NCBI GenBank assembly: GCA_002633025.1
Contig: NMRB01000330.1
Coordinates: 280,572 to 344,571 of the forward strand
From: Notospermus geniculatus
Lineage: Eukaryota > Nemertea > Pilidiophora > Heteronemertea > Lineidae
Length of the DNA stretch: 64,000 bases
Direction: 5' to 3'
Shown: positions 23,351-34,671 of the stretch, piece after piece
Numbering within the stretch: the stretch's first letter is position 1
How the letters are laid out: the number at the start of each line of letters is the position of its first letter
Notes under the pieces: model-generated
Seen by the model: the letters and a program-made list of their open reading frames with translations, nothing else
Told to the model about the DNA's origin: nothing
Database searches by the model: none
Made by a program: the position numbers and the translations under genes

Positions 23351-26300
23351 CAGAATGGCATTTCAGTCACTCATATTGTATCACCCACACCTTATCAGTC
23401 AAATTTGATCCCGTACAGTCAAACTTGATCCCGATCTCATGTTATTGCAGAACCAGATTGCCTTTTTGTCGCACGAATTATTATCAAATTGAAACCCAGC
23501 AAGAGATTCCTTCCCCGGTATCGCGACCACGTGTCGGTAGCGTTCCCACAAACCAGGGAATCACTCCGACAAACACCCCCAGGGTCAACCGTGACCCCCA
23601 ATGTGTTTGATCACCGCGAATTAAGCGCGTTCTGTCTCCTGCGGTATTTATTTGAGTGGGAATCTTTTACCGTCGTGCTTTTTCTTGCGGCAGGTTTCTG
23701 AGAGGAGCAGTCCTTGGGAAGGTTTCACTTTGAACCATCCAGGAAGCAGTTTTGGCCTCCCTTGGCTATTCTCAATCATATGGCATTGCGAAGTATTTCC
23801 TGAAGAGCTAGTGTCAAATCAGTACTAGGCTTTCCCTTCCAGTGCATGAGAAAATATTTCGTATGCTGCATGTACATGTAATCAAATGATGACGTCTTTA
23901 CGTAGCTCTTTATAAAAGTTAGAAAAATGCTTTTACTTTAGATTTGCACGGCAATGTCCAATGTAAATGTACTGCAAAACTTGAAGTAAGAATATCAGCC
24001 AATTGTGTACTTCACGTGAGAAGTTTCTCGTGCGAGTTGTTTATCAATGGGCAATTCACCAAATTCTTCGTTTTCCTTACGAGGGTATGCTAAGCTACTG
24101 TATGTTGATGACACAAACGATTGTCGTTCTCGCGCTAAAGCAGCGCGCCTTTTACGGGTAGCGATGGTGTCAAAGCCTTTTGTTGGGTCAAGTTATTTCC
24201 AAAGATGTACCTCCTTTTTCCAGAGCGATTAATCTAGAGAGCACAGGCCTGGCCTATTCACAAATTATTTGCCGTCTTTTTGCTTCCTCATTTCGCACAC
24301 TGACCTGACAGCGCAATCTGAACGCATCACCTGCGGCAGAATATGTTCTGAAGACTTGTGAGCAATGCTGTTCACAGCAGGGTCACTGTTTTTGACGCAC
24401 ACCGTTTGATGGTTTTCTTGTAGCGTGAGGCGACATTGGCGCTGCGCCTCGGCCAACTCATTCTCGGGCAAAGCATGGGAACTCTGCAACGGGCGGCGAC
24501 GCGGGCTTCTTGTCTTGTGTCTTAAGTGATGAATTCTTTATGCACTGGAATATCAAACGATCAATGTTCTTGTTAATGGGGAAAATTGGCATTGTTATAA
24601 TTGATGGCAACCTGCCCATTTGTTCCTGAAATGGTTGTTAAGTCGGTTCACGTCGCAAGCCGAGAGCTCTTGCGAACTTTTCATCGAAGAGAAATACGCG
24701 AAGTTACGTGTGATCAGCTCACTGGAACTTCTCACCCATAACACTTCGGGTCTTTCCGTCGTTCTTCGGTAAACATCCGGCCGTTTCGAGCTCTCAAGTT
24801 GAGAATGGGAACTTGTGTTGGACCAGAAAGGGTGTGGTCAGTTGCTTCATGACATTAAGAAATTGGTGTTGGTGCAAAAAACACGAGCACGTAGGTGCCG
24901 ACGACGACACGGTCATCAAACGATAAACGAGTCAATCTGGCCGCTCATCTTTTACAAGGCCTTTTGTATACGAAAGACGGGTTGGGTTGATGAGTTAGGT
25001 TCCTTTATGTCATCGTATACGGCTTGGTATCTCTGCCAAATTGGCTGGACAGATTTTTTATAGGGAACAAAATAAGATATTGCTACAGCTCTGTTGTTTG
25101 AATCTGGCCTTTTAGAGTTTTTCTTTATGGAATGTTGAGTTCTGATTAGCTAGATCCGCTCACCAAGAGTGAGCGTCGAACTGCCAGTTGGTCATCGACG
25201 GCTGGCTGGAGTTTTATTCCTCAACAGCTCGAGAGAGTTTTTATGTTAAGATTCAGCCGTCAATAACTCCTTAAAAAAGTTGATGGCACTTCCTATCTTT
25301 CCAGCAGCAACTCTGAAAAAAACGTGATGTCGATTGACGAAGTCGTCGTTGTTGTTGTTGCTGCTGCTGCTGTTGCTGCTGTGTCCATTTCCCATTGGCG
25401 TCCTCGGAATCGGAAGTGTTGCAATAGGGGGGCCTCCCTTGGGGTCTTTGTCGCATGCGCTAACCCCTTCGCCAGCTGACCCGTTTTTAGGCATCCTGAG
25501 AATATAAGAGGTTCTTCGTCCTCGCTCCCTTCGTCACCGAACACGAGTTTCTGAAGGTTTGTGTGCGGTGACGAAGGGGGCGAGCGCCTGCGGTGACGAC
25601 GGAACCGAGCGCTTGCGGTGACGAAGGGAGCAAGCGCGAAGTACCTCTGACATTCCCAGGGTGGTTTAAGGGGGCAGAATGGCCCCTTTCTGAGGTCAGA
25701 CGTCTCGAAATTGTGTCAAAAGGTGCGTGATGACTGTGTGAGTGATGAACGTCCCTTATCAGTCGGGTCGGATCAAATCTGTATCGTTAGAATTAAGATA
25801 ATCTGTTAATAACACGGGATTGAAGAGCACTTTAGGGACTCATATGGACGTGGTATAAGCAGATTATTAGAGATGGTTCGATGACAGGAGATCTTAACAA
25901 AGCAGACGACACACTTGAGCAAGATGTCGTCCAGATTCTCATAATGACGGATTAGTTTATAAGTCATTGAGTGGGAGAGAGATTTTCGACTTAGTTATGA
26001 CATTGTTTTGATATTGTGATGTATCTTGAGAGAAGGCAGGCGTACAGTTGGCCTGTGCTCAGCCCCGTGGGTTTTCTCAAGCCGTTTTGCACACCTAACC
26101 CTCGTATCGACCTGGGACCTCGCGCCTGCTGTGCCTCAATGCCATCCAGAACGACGAAATCCCAGAAGGCCCTGACACGCTCCGGACCCATTACTGACTC
26201 AGCGTCCCCTCTACTGTTTTTTACCGTCTCTTCTCAAGATTGCTGTGATTCCTTTTGTGGAATTAGTGTGACCTCCCGTCGGAGATAAAACAGTTAGCGG

Positions 26301-26589
26301 CCACAAGGCTGGGCCTTGTCATTTGAATCTGGCCTCTGTGTTCATGTGGCTCTTCATCCCATTTGATAAGGCGAGATATTTGCCGGGATGTGAACAGTTT
26401 TGTTAGATTATCCTGAGATTTGCTGCTGCCGTGTTGAATACACTTTCTCTTTGATGAATGAAACAATTGTCAAAAATGTTACCCGATCTAGCAAGTAGGC
26501 GCAAGTCGCAACCGAGGAAAGAGTTAACGGTCTTACAACACAAAAGCTGAAATGTACGTCTCTGCACGTTGACAATAGTAGTGGACAGC
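23351..26589. other. Intergenic, no gene recognised; CAG/CAA trinucleotide run
   Basis: No firm coding exon is present. On the minus strand a trinucleotide run (about 25346-25382, encoding Ser/Asn or Gln tracts) lies in overlapping frames at 25246-25494. Composition alone could suggest a transcription-factor exon, but no domain is seen. A GCGGTGACGAAGGGAGCGAGCG-like phrase is repeated three times at about 25563-25640 and once inverted at about 25518-25541, so the two can fold back. Confidence 0.35.
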
Positions 26590-26720
26590 AGTGATATGAT
26601 ATGATATGGTATTTTATTTCGGCCAACAAAAGAAACGAATACAAGAAATTAAATACAGAAAATAAGGTCAGGAGCCCAAACAAGATCAGAAGACCGCTTC
26701 CGTTTGGGCCCCCTTGAAAG
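26590..26720 (-). mobile_element. 3' end of a non-LTR retrotransposon or SINE (minus strand)
   Basis: Read on the minus strand, a stem-forming pair (GGGCCCAAACGG ... TTGTTTGGGCTCC) is followed by an AATAAAATACC stretch and a simple ATATC repeat (26592-26608). A terminal hairpin followed by a short simple-repeat tail is typical of LINE/SINE 3' ends. No reverse transcriptase frame remains, so this is a 5'-truncated copy. The family was not identified. Confidence 0.5.
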
Positions 26721-27610
26721 ATAGTTACATGTACATGTACATACAAAAGTGAATGAACATAATAAGTCAATGTAAGTGAGTATTATACTAAAACAAGACG
26801 GAAACCAATGACGTTGAAATAAGAATCATAGATGGTAATACATGTATATACATAGATGCTAATTTACACAAGTAAACAAACATTACAACGTGGTATAGTT
26901 GAGTAAATTGATGACCAATGATGATCACCAGCAACATGCACCTACTTTTGCTAAGATCGGGTCACAAATGTTTCTACAGTTTCTAAACTCACTTTCTGCA
27001 GGTTTGTCCATTTCATCGATTGTGAAACCCGAAGACCTCTTCCACCTCCAAAGTCAAGCAAGCCTATTTATAATATGCACGTGAGTTCCTTCGATTTTTG
27101 CCATCGTGTTGAAACTTAATTAGAGGTTCCAGGCCCAGAAACATGAAGAAATTCAATTAACCTGGACAAATACAATATCACGTAAAACAAAAGAATTCTG
27201 ATATGTACGCCTCAGGCTGTGAGGAAAAAGTGATGAGCAAGTATCATGGTGAAGTTCTGAAGGTTTTCTTTAAGTAAATCTTGTAATGATAGACCATGGA
27301 TTTATATTGAAATTGAATTACAGGGGAAACTTTGTAGTCTCCACGGCGATCTTATTGATTCGTCCTTGTTTTAATTTGCAGTTTACACTTTGGCCAGGTA
27401 TGCTGTAGTTTGATCAGTGATTTCAGTCGATGATAATTTTCATGTGGAATAAAATTAGAGGGTAGAGAGATACTTGAGTGTGTTGGCAAACCGAGTCGCT
27501 GTGTTCTATAAGATATGACTCGAAGGAGGTTGATTTTGAAGGCGACTGTTAGTATTATTGATGCTGATTCTTCGACCTTGATCAGTATTTCAATGCCCAA
27601 ATGAAGTACG
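26721..27610. other. Intergenic, AT-rich, no gene recognised
   Basis: TACATGTACATGTAC runs occur at about 26726-26742, and another TACATGTATA is near 26839. Nothing else could be recognised on either strand. Confidence 0.35.
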
Positions 27611-27895
27611 GTCATTTCGCCCTCATCATTTGGTCGGTTCGCCCTCAGCTAGGTCGTTTCACCCTCACACCTCACTACTTTGGTCGGTTCGCCCTCAGCT
27701 AGGTCGTTGCACCCCACCTCACTACTTTGGTCGGTTCGTCCTCAGCTAGATCGTTTCACCCCACCTCACTACTTTGGTCGGTTCGTCTTCAGCTGGATCG
27801 TTTCACCCCACCTCACTACTTTGGTCGGTTCGTCCTCAGCTGGATCGTTTCACCCCACCTCACTACTTTGGGCGGTTCGTCCTCAGCCGCGCGCG
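27611..27895 (+). repeat. 47-bp minisatellite, about 6 copies
   Basis: The unit contains ACTTTGGTCGGTTCGTCCTC followed by AGCTGGATCGTTTCACCCCACCTCACT. The central copies are nearly identical and the first copies more diverged (GCCCTCAGCTAGGTCG). Because 47 is not a multiple of three, the same peptide phrase appears in all three forward frames, which shows that those frames are products of the repeat and not genes. Confidence 0.92.
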
Positions 27896-28046
27896 GGTCA
27901 TTACACGCCGTCGCAACACCATTTTCGATTCGCCGTCAGCCAGTATGCCAGACCTGCGCTACCACCGTACCAGTTGCATCCATTGAGCTAGGTGCGCTCT
28001 GTATTTTAACCATTGTGCACCTTTTTCAGAACCACACCACTCTTGG

Positions 28047-28157
28047 NNNNNNNNNNNNNNNNNNNNNNNNNNNNNNNNNNNNNNNNNNNNNNNNNNNNNN
28101 NNNNNNNNNNNNNNNNNNNNNNNNNNNNNNNNNNNNNNNNNNNNNNNNNNNNNNNNN
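28047..28157. other. 111-base assembly gap
   Basis: A run of N separates the 47-bp array region from the 51-bp array. The right edge opens inside a repeat unit, so the gap is most likely unassembled minisatellite and its size is probably nominal. Confidence 0.95.
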
Positions 28158-28905
28158 TTCCAACGTGTTTTCTGTGTTTTCATGATGATCATCGATGTGG
28201 TCAGTGTCTTCTAACGTGTATTCTGTATTTTCATGATGATCGTCGATGTGGCCAGTGTTTTCCAATGTGTTTTCAATGTTTTAATGATGATCATCGATGT
28301 GTAGCCAGTGTCTTCCAACGTATTTTTTGTGTTTTCATGATGATCGTCGATGTGGCCAGTGTCGTCCAACACATTTTCTGTGTTTAATGATGGTCATCAA
28401 TGTGGCCAGTGTTCCAACGTGTTTTCTGTGTTTTCATGATGATCATCGTTGTGGCCAGAGTGTTCCAACGTGTTTTCTGTGTTTTCATGATGATCATCAA
28501 TTTGGCCAGTCTTTTTCAAAAGTGTTCTGCGTTTTCATGATGATCATCGATGTGGCCAGTGTCTTCCAACGTGTATTCTGTGTTTTCATGATGATCATCG
28601 ATGTGGCCAGTGTCTTCAAACGTGTTTTCTGCGTTTTCATGATGATCATCAATTTGGCCAGTGTTTTCCAAAAGTGTTTTCTGTGTTTTCATCATCATCA
28701 ATATGGCCTTTGATCTCCAAGAGTGTTTTCAGTTTTTTAACGATGATCTTCAATTTGGCCAGTGGTTCCGATGGTATTTTCTGTGTGTTTACATCACCTG
28801 TATCTGATACAAGCCAGATTGATACTAGCAGTCTGGCTTGTGTTCTCAAAAAGTGTTTTCAGTGTTTTAATGATGATCGTCAGTGATTCCAGTGGTGCTT
28901 TCTAT
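28158..28905 (+). repeat. 51-bp minisatellite, about 14 copies
   Basis: The unit is TTCCAACGTGTTTTCTGTG followed by TTTTCATGATGATCATCGATGTGGCCAGTGTC, with single-base changes and indels (CAATTTGGCC, GATGTGGCC variants). It decays after about 28740. Since 51 is a multiple of three, frames stay open on both strands (encoding phrases such as HDDHRCGQC or HIDDHHENTEN), but no exon signals support translation. Confidence 0.93.
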
Positions 28906-30590
28906 GTATCTACCATCATAATGTGGGCAGTGTTCTTACTATTACTGTTACTATTTTCAAATATTTTATCTCCACACTTTCTATATGTCAATTATTTCAG
29001 TGTTGTGATGATGAACATCCATCTCTATTCTTCGTCAGTGGGTTAATGAATCGCCACTAATGTAATCAAGGAGCCCACGAGGTGATCTGAGTGGGTTAAT
29101 CACCCGATCATCCTGACCACTGTAAGTTGCCCCAACCTCCGTGAATCGCATCCGATCGATCAGTTTTAAATCAGAGATCGGAGACAATCACTTTACTGTT
29201 GGTCGATGCGGACGCGCGCGTGCGCAGGTGCTGGCTATAACACGGTAATTATCAAGTGATGACCATAAATAATTGATCATTAATAATGATGAAAAGGCAA
29301 GATTGCTAATTGTTCTAACAATGGGTGGTGGACATTGTAAATAGCGAGCTACTGATGCAAGGATAAGAGGAGCGGATCGAAGGATGAGAGCTCTTCACCC
29401 GGCGTGGATGCATGCGGTCGTGGAAAGCAAGTTCAGGACTTTGTGTGGATGACTTGGCAGGAAAAGTGGACAGGCACACAATAGCTTCTCGGTGTGGAGT
29501 GTTGTGGGCAGAACTGCAGAAATATTCTGTACCTGCTTCTCTCACGCAGATAGATTTCCGAACATTTAACTTTACACCATATCTGTTCTTCTTCTTGTAC
29601 TGAATTCCTCCCCGTTCTTTCGGGAAAACTTGCTTCGTTATTGCAGGTAATGAGATATTGCCGAGTATCAACTGTTACGACATCATATTGCGGAAAAGCA
29701 ACTTTTACACGACATTAAGTTGCAGAAAAACAACTTTTATGGCGTTTTATTGTAGAAATAAAGCTATTCACGGTTTAACATATTAACCTGCACCATCTAT
29801 ACACTCATTGTCACCAGCAGAGGCGCCACATGTCAGGTGTGGCGGCGAGATTCAACGGGATGTTTGCGCATGACAAGTCTGCTGCGTGACTTCCGGCGCA
29901 TATAATGTTGAATGTGCTTCAAGAAGTAGCAGTCGTCAACCAATCTCCCGCCCAGGACTTGTTGGACATCTTAAACGGTCGTTCAACTCGAGTAGCCCTT
30001 GCCATTTTCGAATCTTCAAAAACTAAAGACTACGAAAAATCTATGGATATCAAACGTATGTGCGCTGTTTAATCATAGATATTAGTACAAGTTGCTTTTG
30101 TTTAGGTTATGATCAAAGACGAGATAAAGATCAGAGGGAAAATGAAAGGCACATAGGTTGTTTTTGAGGGCCGTGGGCAAAAACTCCCTTGTTCTTCCTC
30201 CTTGATATGAGAGATCATGCCTACAGAGTCGACAAACTCTTGACCACCTTTGAGAACAAACACGGTCTCTGTTTCATCCACCATAACCTGTGGGCGAGAC
30301 TTAACTCGGTGACTTCTTTTATAAATGCTTTTGTCATTAATTCTACCCTTAAATCTTATCAATAAACAAAGTATTTCTTTTGATATCGAGAGAATTTAAT
30401 CGTGATTTGATATAAAAGAGGCAATTGATTGGGTGTGTTCGGGCAAGATTACCTGAGATACGTATCAATAGGACAAAGCTATTTTCAACTTACTTGAGTG
30501 ACTTCTTGCCTGTCCCATTAGCTGTGTCATCATCGTCGTTGCACTTTGGGAATCTTCGGTGCGCCTGTGGGTCCAATTCGTCTTTAAGAT
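28906..30590. other. Intergenic, no gene recognised; short degenerate 32-bp repeat
   Basis: At about 29673-29760 a phrase of the form CGACAT..ATTGCGGAAAAGCAACTTTTA is repeated about three times with decay. The rest is unremarkable, AT-rich sequence. Confidence 0.35.
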
Positions 30591-31025
30591 GTTCAAGACG
30601 TGATCTCTTTAAATGTGCCCGCGTGAAAACCAATGAATTAAGAGGGACAACAAGCAGAAAATTTCCCTGAATATGAATATATTGATGCATAATGACAGAA
30701 CTGATCCATCTCTATCTTGCTTTACATTCTAACATAATACAGGTATTAGAATCTTTACGTCCGATAGATTTTCAAATCACTGCAGTCTCTGTGTTCTATA
30801 CACATCAATCTGCAACTATTTTGAGATTAGTTGGTGAGAAAGAGAATGAACGATGACCTGTAACGCTATTATTGTAGATTCTTGTAAATTTGTTCTGAAA
30901 GCTTTACTGAGTGTCTTCTCTCTTACAGATCTCAAGTCATGGAAATTGATGATAAAAAGAACAGACTGCAAGAAATGCAGGAAGAGCACAGATCACAAGT
31001 CTTCGAGTTTGATTTTTAAAAAAAA
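30591..31025 (+). repeat. Diverged direct duplication, copy A (left of N at 31255)
   Basis: The sequence through AACATAATACAGGTATTAGA, GATCTCAAGTCATGGAAATTG and the following lysine-coding stretch recurs at about 31435-31875. The copies differ by substitutions and small insertions (for example an extra AGTATTCAACTTTAAAG in the right copy). The short frames at 30853-31041 and 31702-31944 share the same start and most residues, but end differently. Confidence 0.85.
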
Positions 31026-31254
31026 CAATCCACAGAGATGAAAAGCACAAGAATTGACACACAATATATGATAAATAAAAAGGCAATTTCCAGAGTGTTT
31101 GCGAATTTTCGACCCCAACCGGGGTCTTCTTCAGGCTGGAACTTTACAATCCGAAACTCTAGAACAGACTGAGCTGAAACCCAAATGTAGACATGAAGTA
31201 TCCCATCCAAACAGGACGTGACAGCAATTAAGGAAAGAAAAGAGTACAAGCCCC
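31026..31254 (-). mobile_element. Penelope-like or other retroelement fragment with stable hairpin
   Basis: Minus-strand reading gives CTGAAGA, then a perfect hairpin GACCCCGGTTGGGGTC, then GAAA (31107-31134), enclosed by an outer TTCCAG/CTGGAA stem. This CTGANGA...GAAA layout resembles the hammerhead-like motifs carried by Penelope-like retroelements, although one extra A precedes the hairpin. This block is absent from the right-hand duplicate and runs to the N at 31255. No reverse transcriptase is present. Confidence 0.4.
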
Positions 31255-31255
31255 N
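31255..31255. other. Single-base assembly gap between diverged duplicates
   Basis: One N stands between AAGCCCC and GGCAGCC. As at 20355, homologous sequence lies on both sides, which suggests an unmerged allelic contig join. Confidence 0.9.
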
Positions 31256-31432
31256 GGCAGCCATATTTAAGTCAACTCCAGCTGACTTAAGCCTCCTAGC
31301 TACCCGTCTTAACTTTAAGACACTTTTTTGGCTTAAGTTTTTTTGAGAACTGCAGACTTAGGCCTAAGCCAGGTAAATTGAGGCTTAAGTCAACAAAACT
31401 GACTTAAGATTCTTTGTGAAACCGGGCCCTGG
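31256..31432. mobile_element. Truncated MITE rich in GACTTAAG words
   Basis: The block holds several copies of GACTTAAG or CTTAAGTC in both orientations. It ends with AAGATTCTTTGTGAAACCGG then GCCC, an end sequence of the GGGCCCGGTTTCACA type seen on many small marine-invertebrate MITEs. The other end would lie at or beyond the N at 31255, so the element appears cut by the contig end. Confidence 0.5.
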
Positions 31433-31880
31433 TCTCTTTAAATGTGCCAGCGTAAAAACCAACGAATTAAGATGCTCACCAAGGAGAAATTTTCCCTGAA
31501 TAGGCATAAGATATTGATGCCGAATGACAGACCTGATCCATCTCTATCTTGCTTTACATTCTAACATAATACAGGTATTAGAATCTTTACGTCCGATAGA
31601 TTTTCAAACCACTGCAATCTCGGTGTTCTATACACAGTATTCAACTTTAAAGATCAATCTGCAACTATTTTGAGATTAGCTGGTGAGAAAGGGAATGAAC
31701 GATGACCTGTAACGCTATTATTGTAGATTCTTGTAAATTTGTTCTTAAAGCTTTACTGAGTGTCTTCTCTCTTACAGATCTCAAGTCATGGAAATTGATG
31801 ATAAAAAGAACAGACTGCAAGAAATGCAGGAAGAGCACAGATCACAAGTCTTCGACTTTGATTTTAAAAAAAAACAATAA
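31433..31880 (+). repeat. Diverged direct duplication, copy B (right of N at 31255)
   Basis: This block matches 30591-31025 in order and orientation. After about 31875 it continues into unique sequence (AATAACACAAACGG...), whereas copy A continues into the retroelement fragment. No functional gene is recognised in it. Confidence 0.85.
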
Positions 31881-33048
31881 CACAAACGGTAACAAAAAAA
31901 TGAGGGAAAGTGCAGAGAACGTGGTTAAAAGTCATACAGACTGAAGACGAGATGGACACTATAAAGGTAAGTCCAACTTATTGCAAGTAAAAAAACAGGT
32001 AAGGAACGCATTTTGCAACTTTTCTGCTGAAAGCTGGCAGGTTGGGCGGGGACAGCCCTCCAAAGTTTCCATCGGAAAACGATATTGAAGTGCCGAGCAG
32101 ACTAAATCGGAGCCCACATTTATTAGAAGTAGAATTAAAATATTTAGTTTTCGTTTGTTCAATCTCATGTTTGAATGTGTATCCGGATATTCTTCTAAAC
32201 AGGTGATAATTTGTGTCTAACGTATCACTCGTTTCATGTGCCTGTTTTGCTAATTACTTGTTGTTGGAGCTAGTAGGTCATGTGTCATGACAGCCCATTT
32301 AGCGCTAGTCATTTAGCCGATTGCTCCATGGTTTATCAATCTATTGCGAGATATCATTAAACTTAACTTAACGTTTCGTGCTAAAACCGATCCGTGAAAG
32401 TTTCACGCAGTGAATGATCTTGACAATTGCAACTTTATTGTGTGTCGTGCTAAATCAATCCAGCATGAATCCTTGAACAGTGAAATTTCTTTTTAATAAC
32501 TGTCTTGGTTTTTTGTTAGAGCAATACAGCCAGAAGGGATTATTTTTGGAAACCGCACACTCATCATGATGCAGAAAATGATACCCTAAGCATTCACGGC
32601 GTCTTTTTGGTGTTAAAAGTAGGTGTAACCGGCGTCATTTTGGGGTAACAAGCTAACACCAGTAAACACTACATTTCGTAAAACACAATACGATAACTCG
32701 TGTCAAATTTCCCAATCATCATCCATTAAATGTCATTAGACATAATAGATATGTGGTCAGACAGTTGTTACGTAATGGGGGAATTTTACATAAGAGTGTG
32801 TCCAAAAAAAGACAACAGGTGACCAATCCTTTGTTCCATCTATTTCTTCCCACCTATCATTTTCATTAATTGTTCTTTTCTGTGTTTTGTAAATATGACA
32901 CAGCACATCATTACAAACTGATACGATAATTATGTAGATACTTGACATCTAGCTGACTTTTGTTGCCATATAATTTTATTTTCGTTGACAACAACATACA
33001 TGTATGACATCGTATTAATAATGTACAAAGTTCATACATCTTTTACTC
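31881..33048. other. Intergenic, no gene recognised
   Basis: AT-rich sequence with only short open frames (up to 69 codons) and no recognised protein similarity, array or hairpin. Confidence 0.35.
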
Positions 33049-33051
33049 TGA

Positions 33052-33204
33052 GGCCCGGTTGCATCAGCTATGCTCAAAGTTAAGTTTGAGGTTCATCTCA
33101 ACTAAATAATATGATTTGCCATTACAATTTGACGTTGAGAACGACTTTGAGGTTAGCTTTGTTGAGGACAAAGTCGACCTAAGTATGACTGGTGCAACCG
33201 GGCC
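33052..33204. mobile_element. 153-bp MITE with TGA target duplication (Harbinger-like)
   Basis: The terminal inverted repeats begin GGCCCGGTTGCA(T/C)CAG at both ends, followed by similar CTATGCT/CATACTT words. TGA flanks the element on both sides (33049-33051 and 33205-33207). A 3-bp target duplication and GGGCCCGG-type ends fit PIF/Harbinger MITEs. It carries no gene. It lies at the downstream end of the protein-like minus-strand frame at 33208-33525 and contributes that frame's last codons. Confidence 0.78.
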
Positions 33205-33207
33205 TGA

Positions 33208-33525
33208 GTTCTTTACATAAATGTCGGCAGGTCCGCCCGGCCACCGCCTGTCATATGCTTTGGCTTCGGCCCTGATGAAAAACCCGATACAAAACATTGC
33301 GGTTGGTGTTTGTTTCCCATCAATGTTCGCCAATTCCTTCACCAATGAAACATCTTCATTGAAGCTTTTTGTTAGACTCTTACCATCATCCTGAAACCAT
33401 ACCTCCGATAATGTCACCATACCGGAACGCGGCCGTCTCCAATTCTTTTTATTTAATTTGAAGCCCATCTTGTTAGACATACCATTAGATATTTTATAGT
33501 TTTCAACAATTTGAGTATCGTCAGA
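33208..33525 (-). pseudogene. Protein-like minus-strand fragment of unknown family
   Basis: On the minus strand a frame free of stops for about 105 codons ends where the MITE at 33052-33204 begins. Its translation has the balance of a folded protein, including SGMVTLSEVWFQDDGKSL and PTAMFCIGFFIRAEAKAYD. I do not recognise a family. A possible AG acceptor stands at its upstream edge (TACTAG). It could be an exon of an unrecognised gene, a decayed gene fragment or chance; length alone is not significant. The end is drawn where the MITE starts. Confidence 0.25.
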
Positions 33526-34460
33526 TGAGAACTAGTATCTTTTATACTAATTACTAGTACCACTGAATTTGAGATGACAGACGTGAGTAGGTATAGGGAT
33601 GGGTATGACCACATTGGGTTTATGAATTAAAAAGGAATTTGAATGACAGTTGCTCTTTTGTAATGTTCTGATTGAGTAAAAACAAACCAGGAAATTCAGT
33701 GATTGACTTCGGAAAGCGACAGCACGCAGTTCGTTACCTACGAGTACGACAGCATGGGTTGTGCGTCGAACCAACTGTATTTTGGGGTAGATGTATCTCA
33801 TGCGCAGGAAACAAAACCAGCCCCCCCCCCGCCGGGTGTACTACACAATGTAGATGTACATCTATTTCATGGACAGAAACACAATTAGCCCCCCCCCCCA
33901 GCAGTATACATTTTGATGACGCTTCCGCCTAAAATATGTATGAATGGGCGGCGAATAGGTTAGTTGTAGCTCTCAGCATTTGGGCCTACTTCTGTTTTTT
34001 GCCGTAGATGGCTAATTCCTTAACTAGGCTACACCTGCTAAATTTAGAGTCTATTGACGGGCGTGGCACCACAGATAAAGGGCTGCTGCCCTGCACGAAT
34101 CCTCCAAAATTTTAACAATGTCAAAGTGTGTTGTCGTAAGTAACTTGCCAGAACGTACAAAAGGATCCAACCTGTAGGTACGGACCAGCAATACAAATAA
34201 CATAACTTAAGCAAATGATCATCACTATGATAATTGTATGAAACGTTACTTGAAGAACATCTTTTGTCAGCTCACACATCGCAAACACGACCAAAGGTTA
34301 ATTCTTTTCAATAAATTACAATCCATTTGATGCAAAATGATTCGGTATACCGATACCAGTTTGGCATCATCCGCAAGCCGCCTCACAACATCGCGGGTAA
34401 CGCCCAAATTTATGCACGGTTCGCAACGTCAAAGGATCATTGAAATGATTTGTTCAAATA
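33526..34460. other. Intergenic, upstream of SIX4/5; two poly-C tracts
   Basis: Poly-C runs of about 9-11 bases at 33822-33832 and 33890-33899 each sit in a similar phrase of about 40 bases (GGA(A)ACA(C)AA..AGCCCCCCCC..GTATAC/GTGTAC), so this is a small local duplication. No gene was recognised. Confidence 0.4.
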
Positions 34461-34671
34461 TCGTTCGTCTGCTCGAGGCACGTGCTGGCGTCAATAGCAG
34501 ACGATACTCCTAACGGCTGTCAACGAGCGTGCGGACCAATCAAATCCGCCGTGACGGAGGAGGTGCGGTGTAGGAGTACAGCCCATTTTGCTATTACCCG
34601 ATTGACAATTGAGATTAGCAAACAGTTGAGTTTTTGTAGGTGGATGAGAAATCAGAAAATCAGACGATACT
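34461..34671 (+). promoter_or_regulatory. Proximal promoter / 5' UTR region of SIX4/5
   Basis: The 200 bases before the start codon are more GC-rich than their surroundings and include an inverted-CCAAT-type element ACCAATCA (34535-34542) and a palindromic E-box CACGTG (34479-34484). No TATA box is obvious. A transcription start between these elements and the ATG at 34672 is inferred from position only. Confidence 0.4.

Noticed and set aside
23140-23610. 156-codon + frame crossing out of duplicate copy B
   Set aside because: The first part is shared with copy A, where it stops at the N; no domain is recognised and no splice evidence exists.
27727-28387. Open frames of 124-152 codons running through the N gap and the minisatellites
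   Set aside because: They exist because N positions contain no stops and because the repeat units keep frames open; the same phrases appear in several frames and no exon signals support them.
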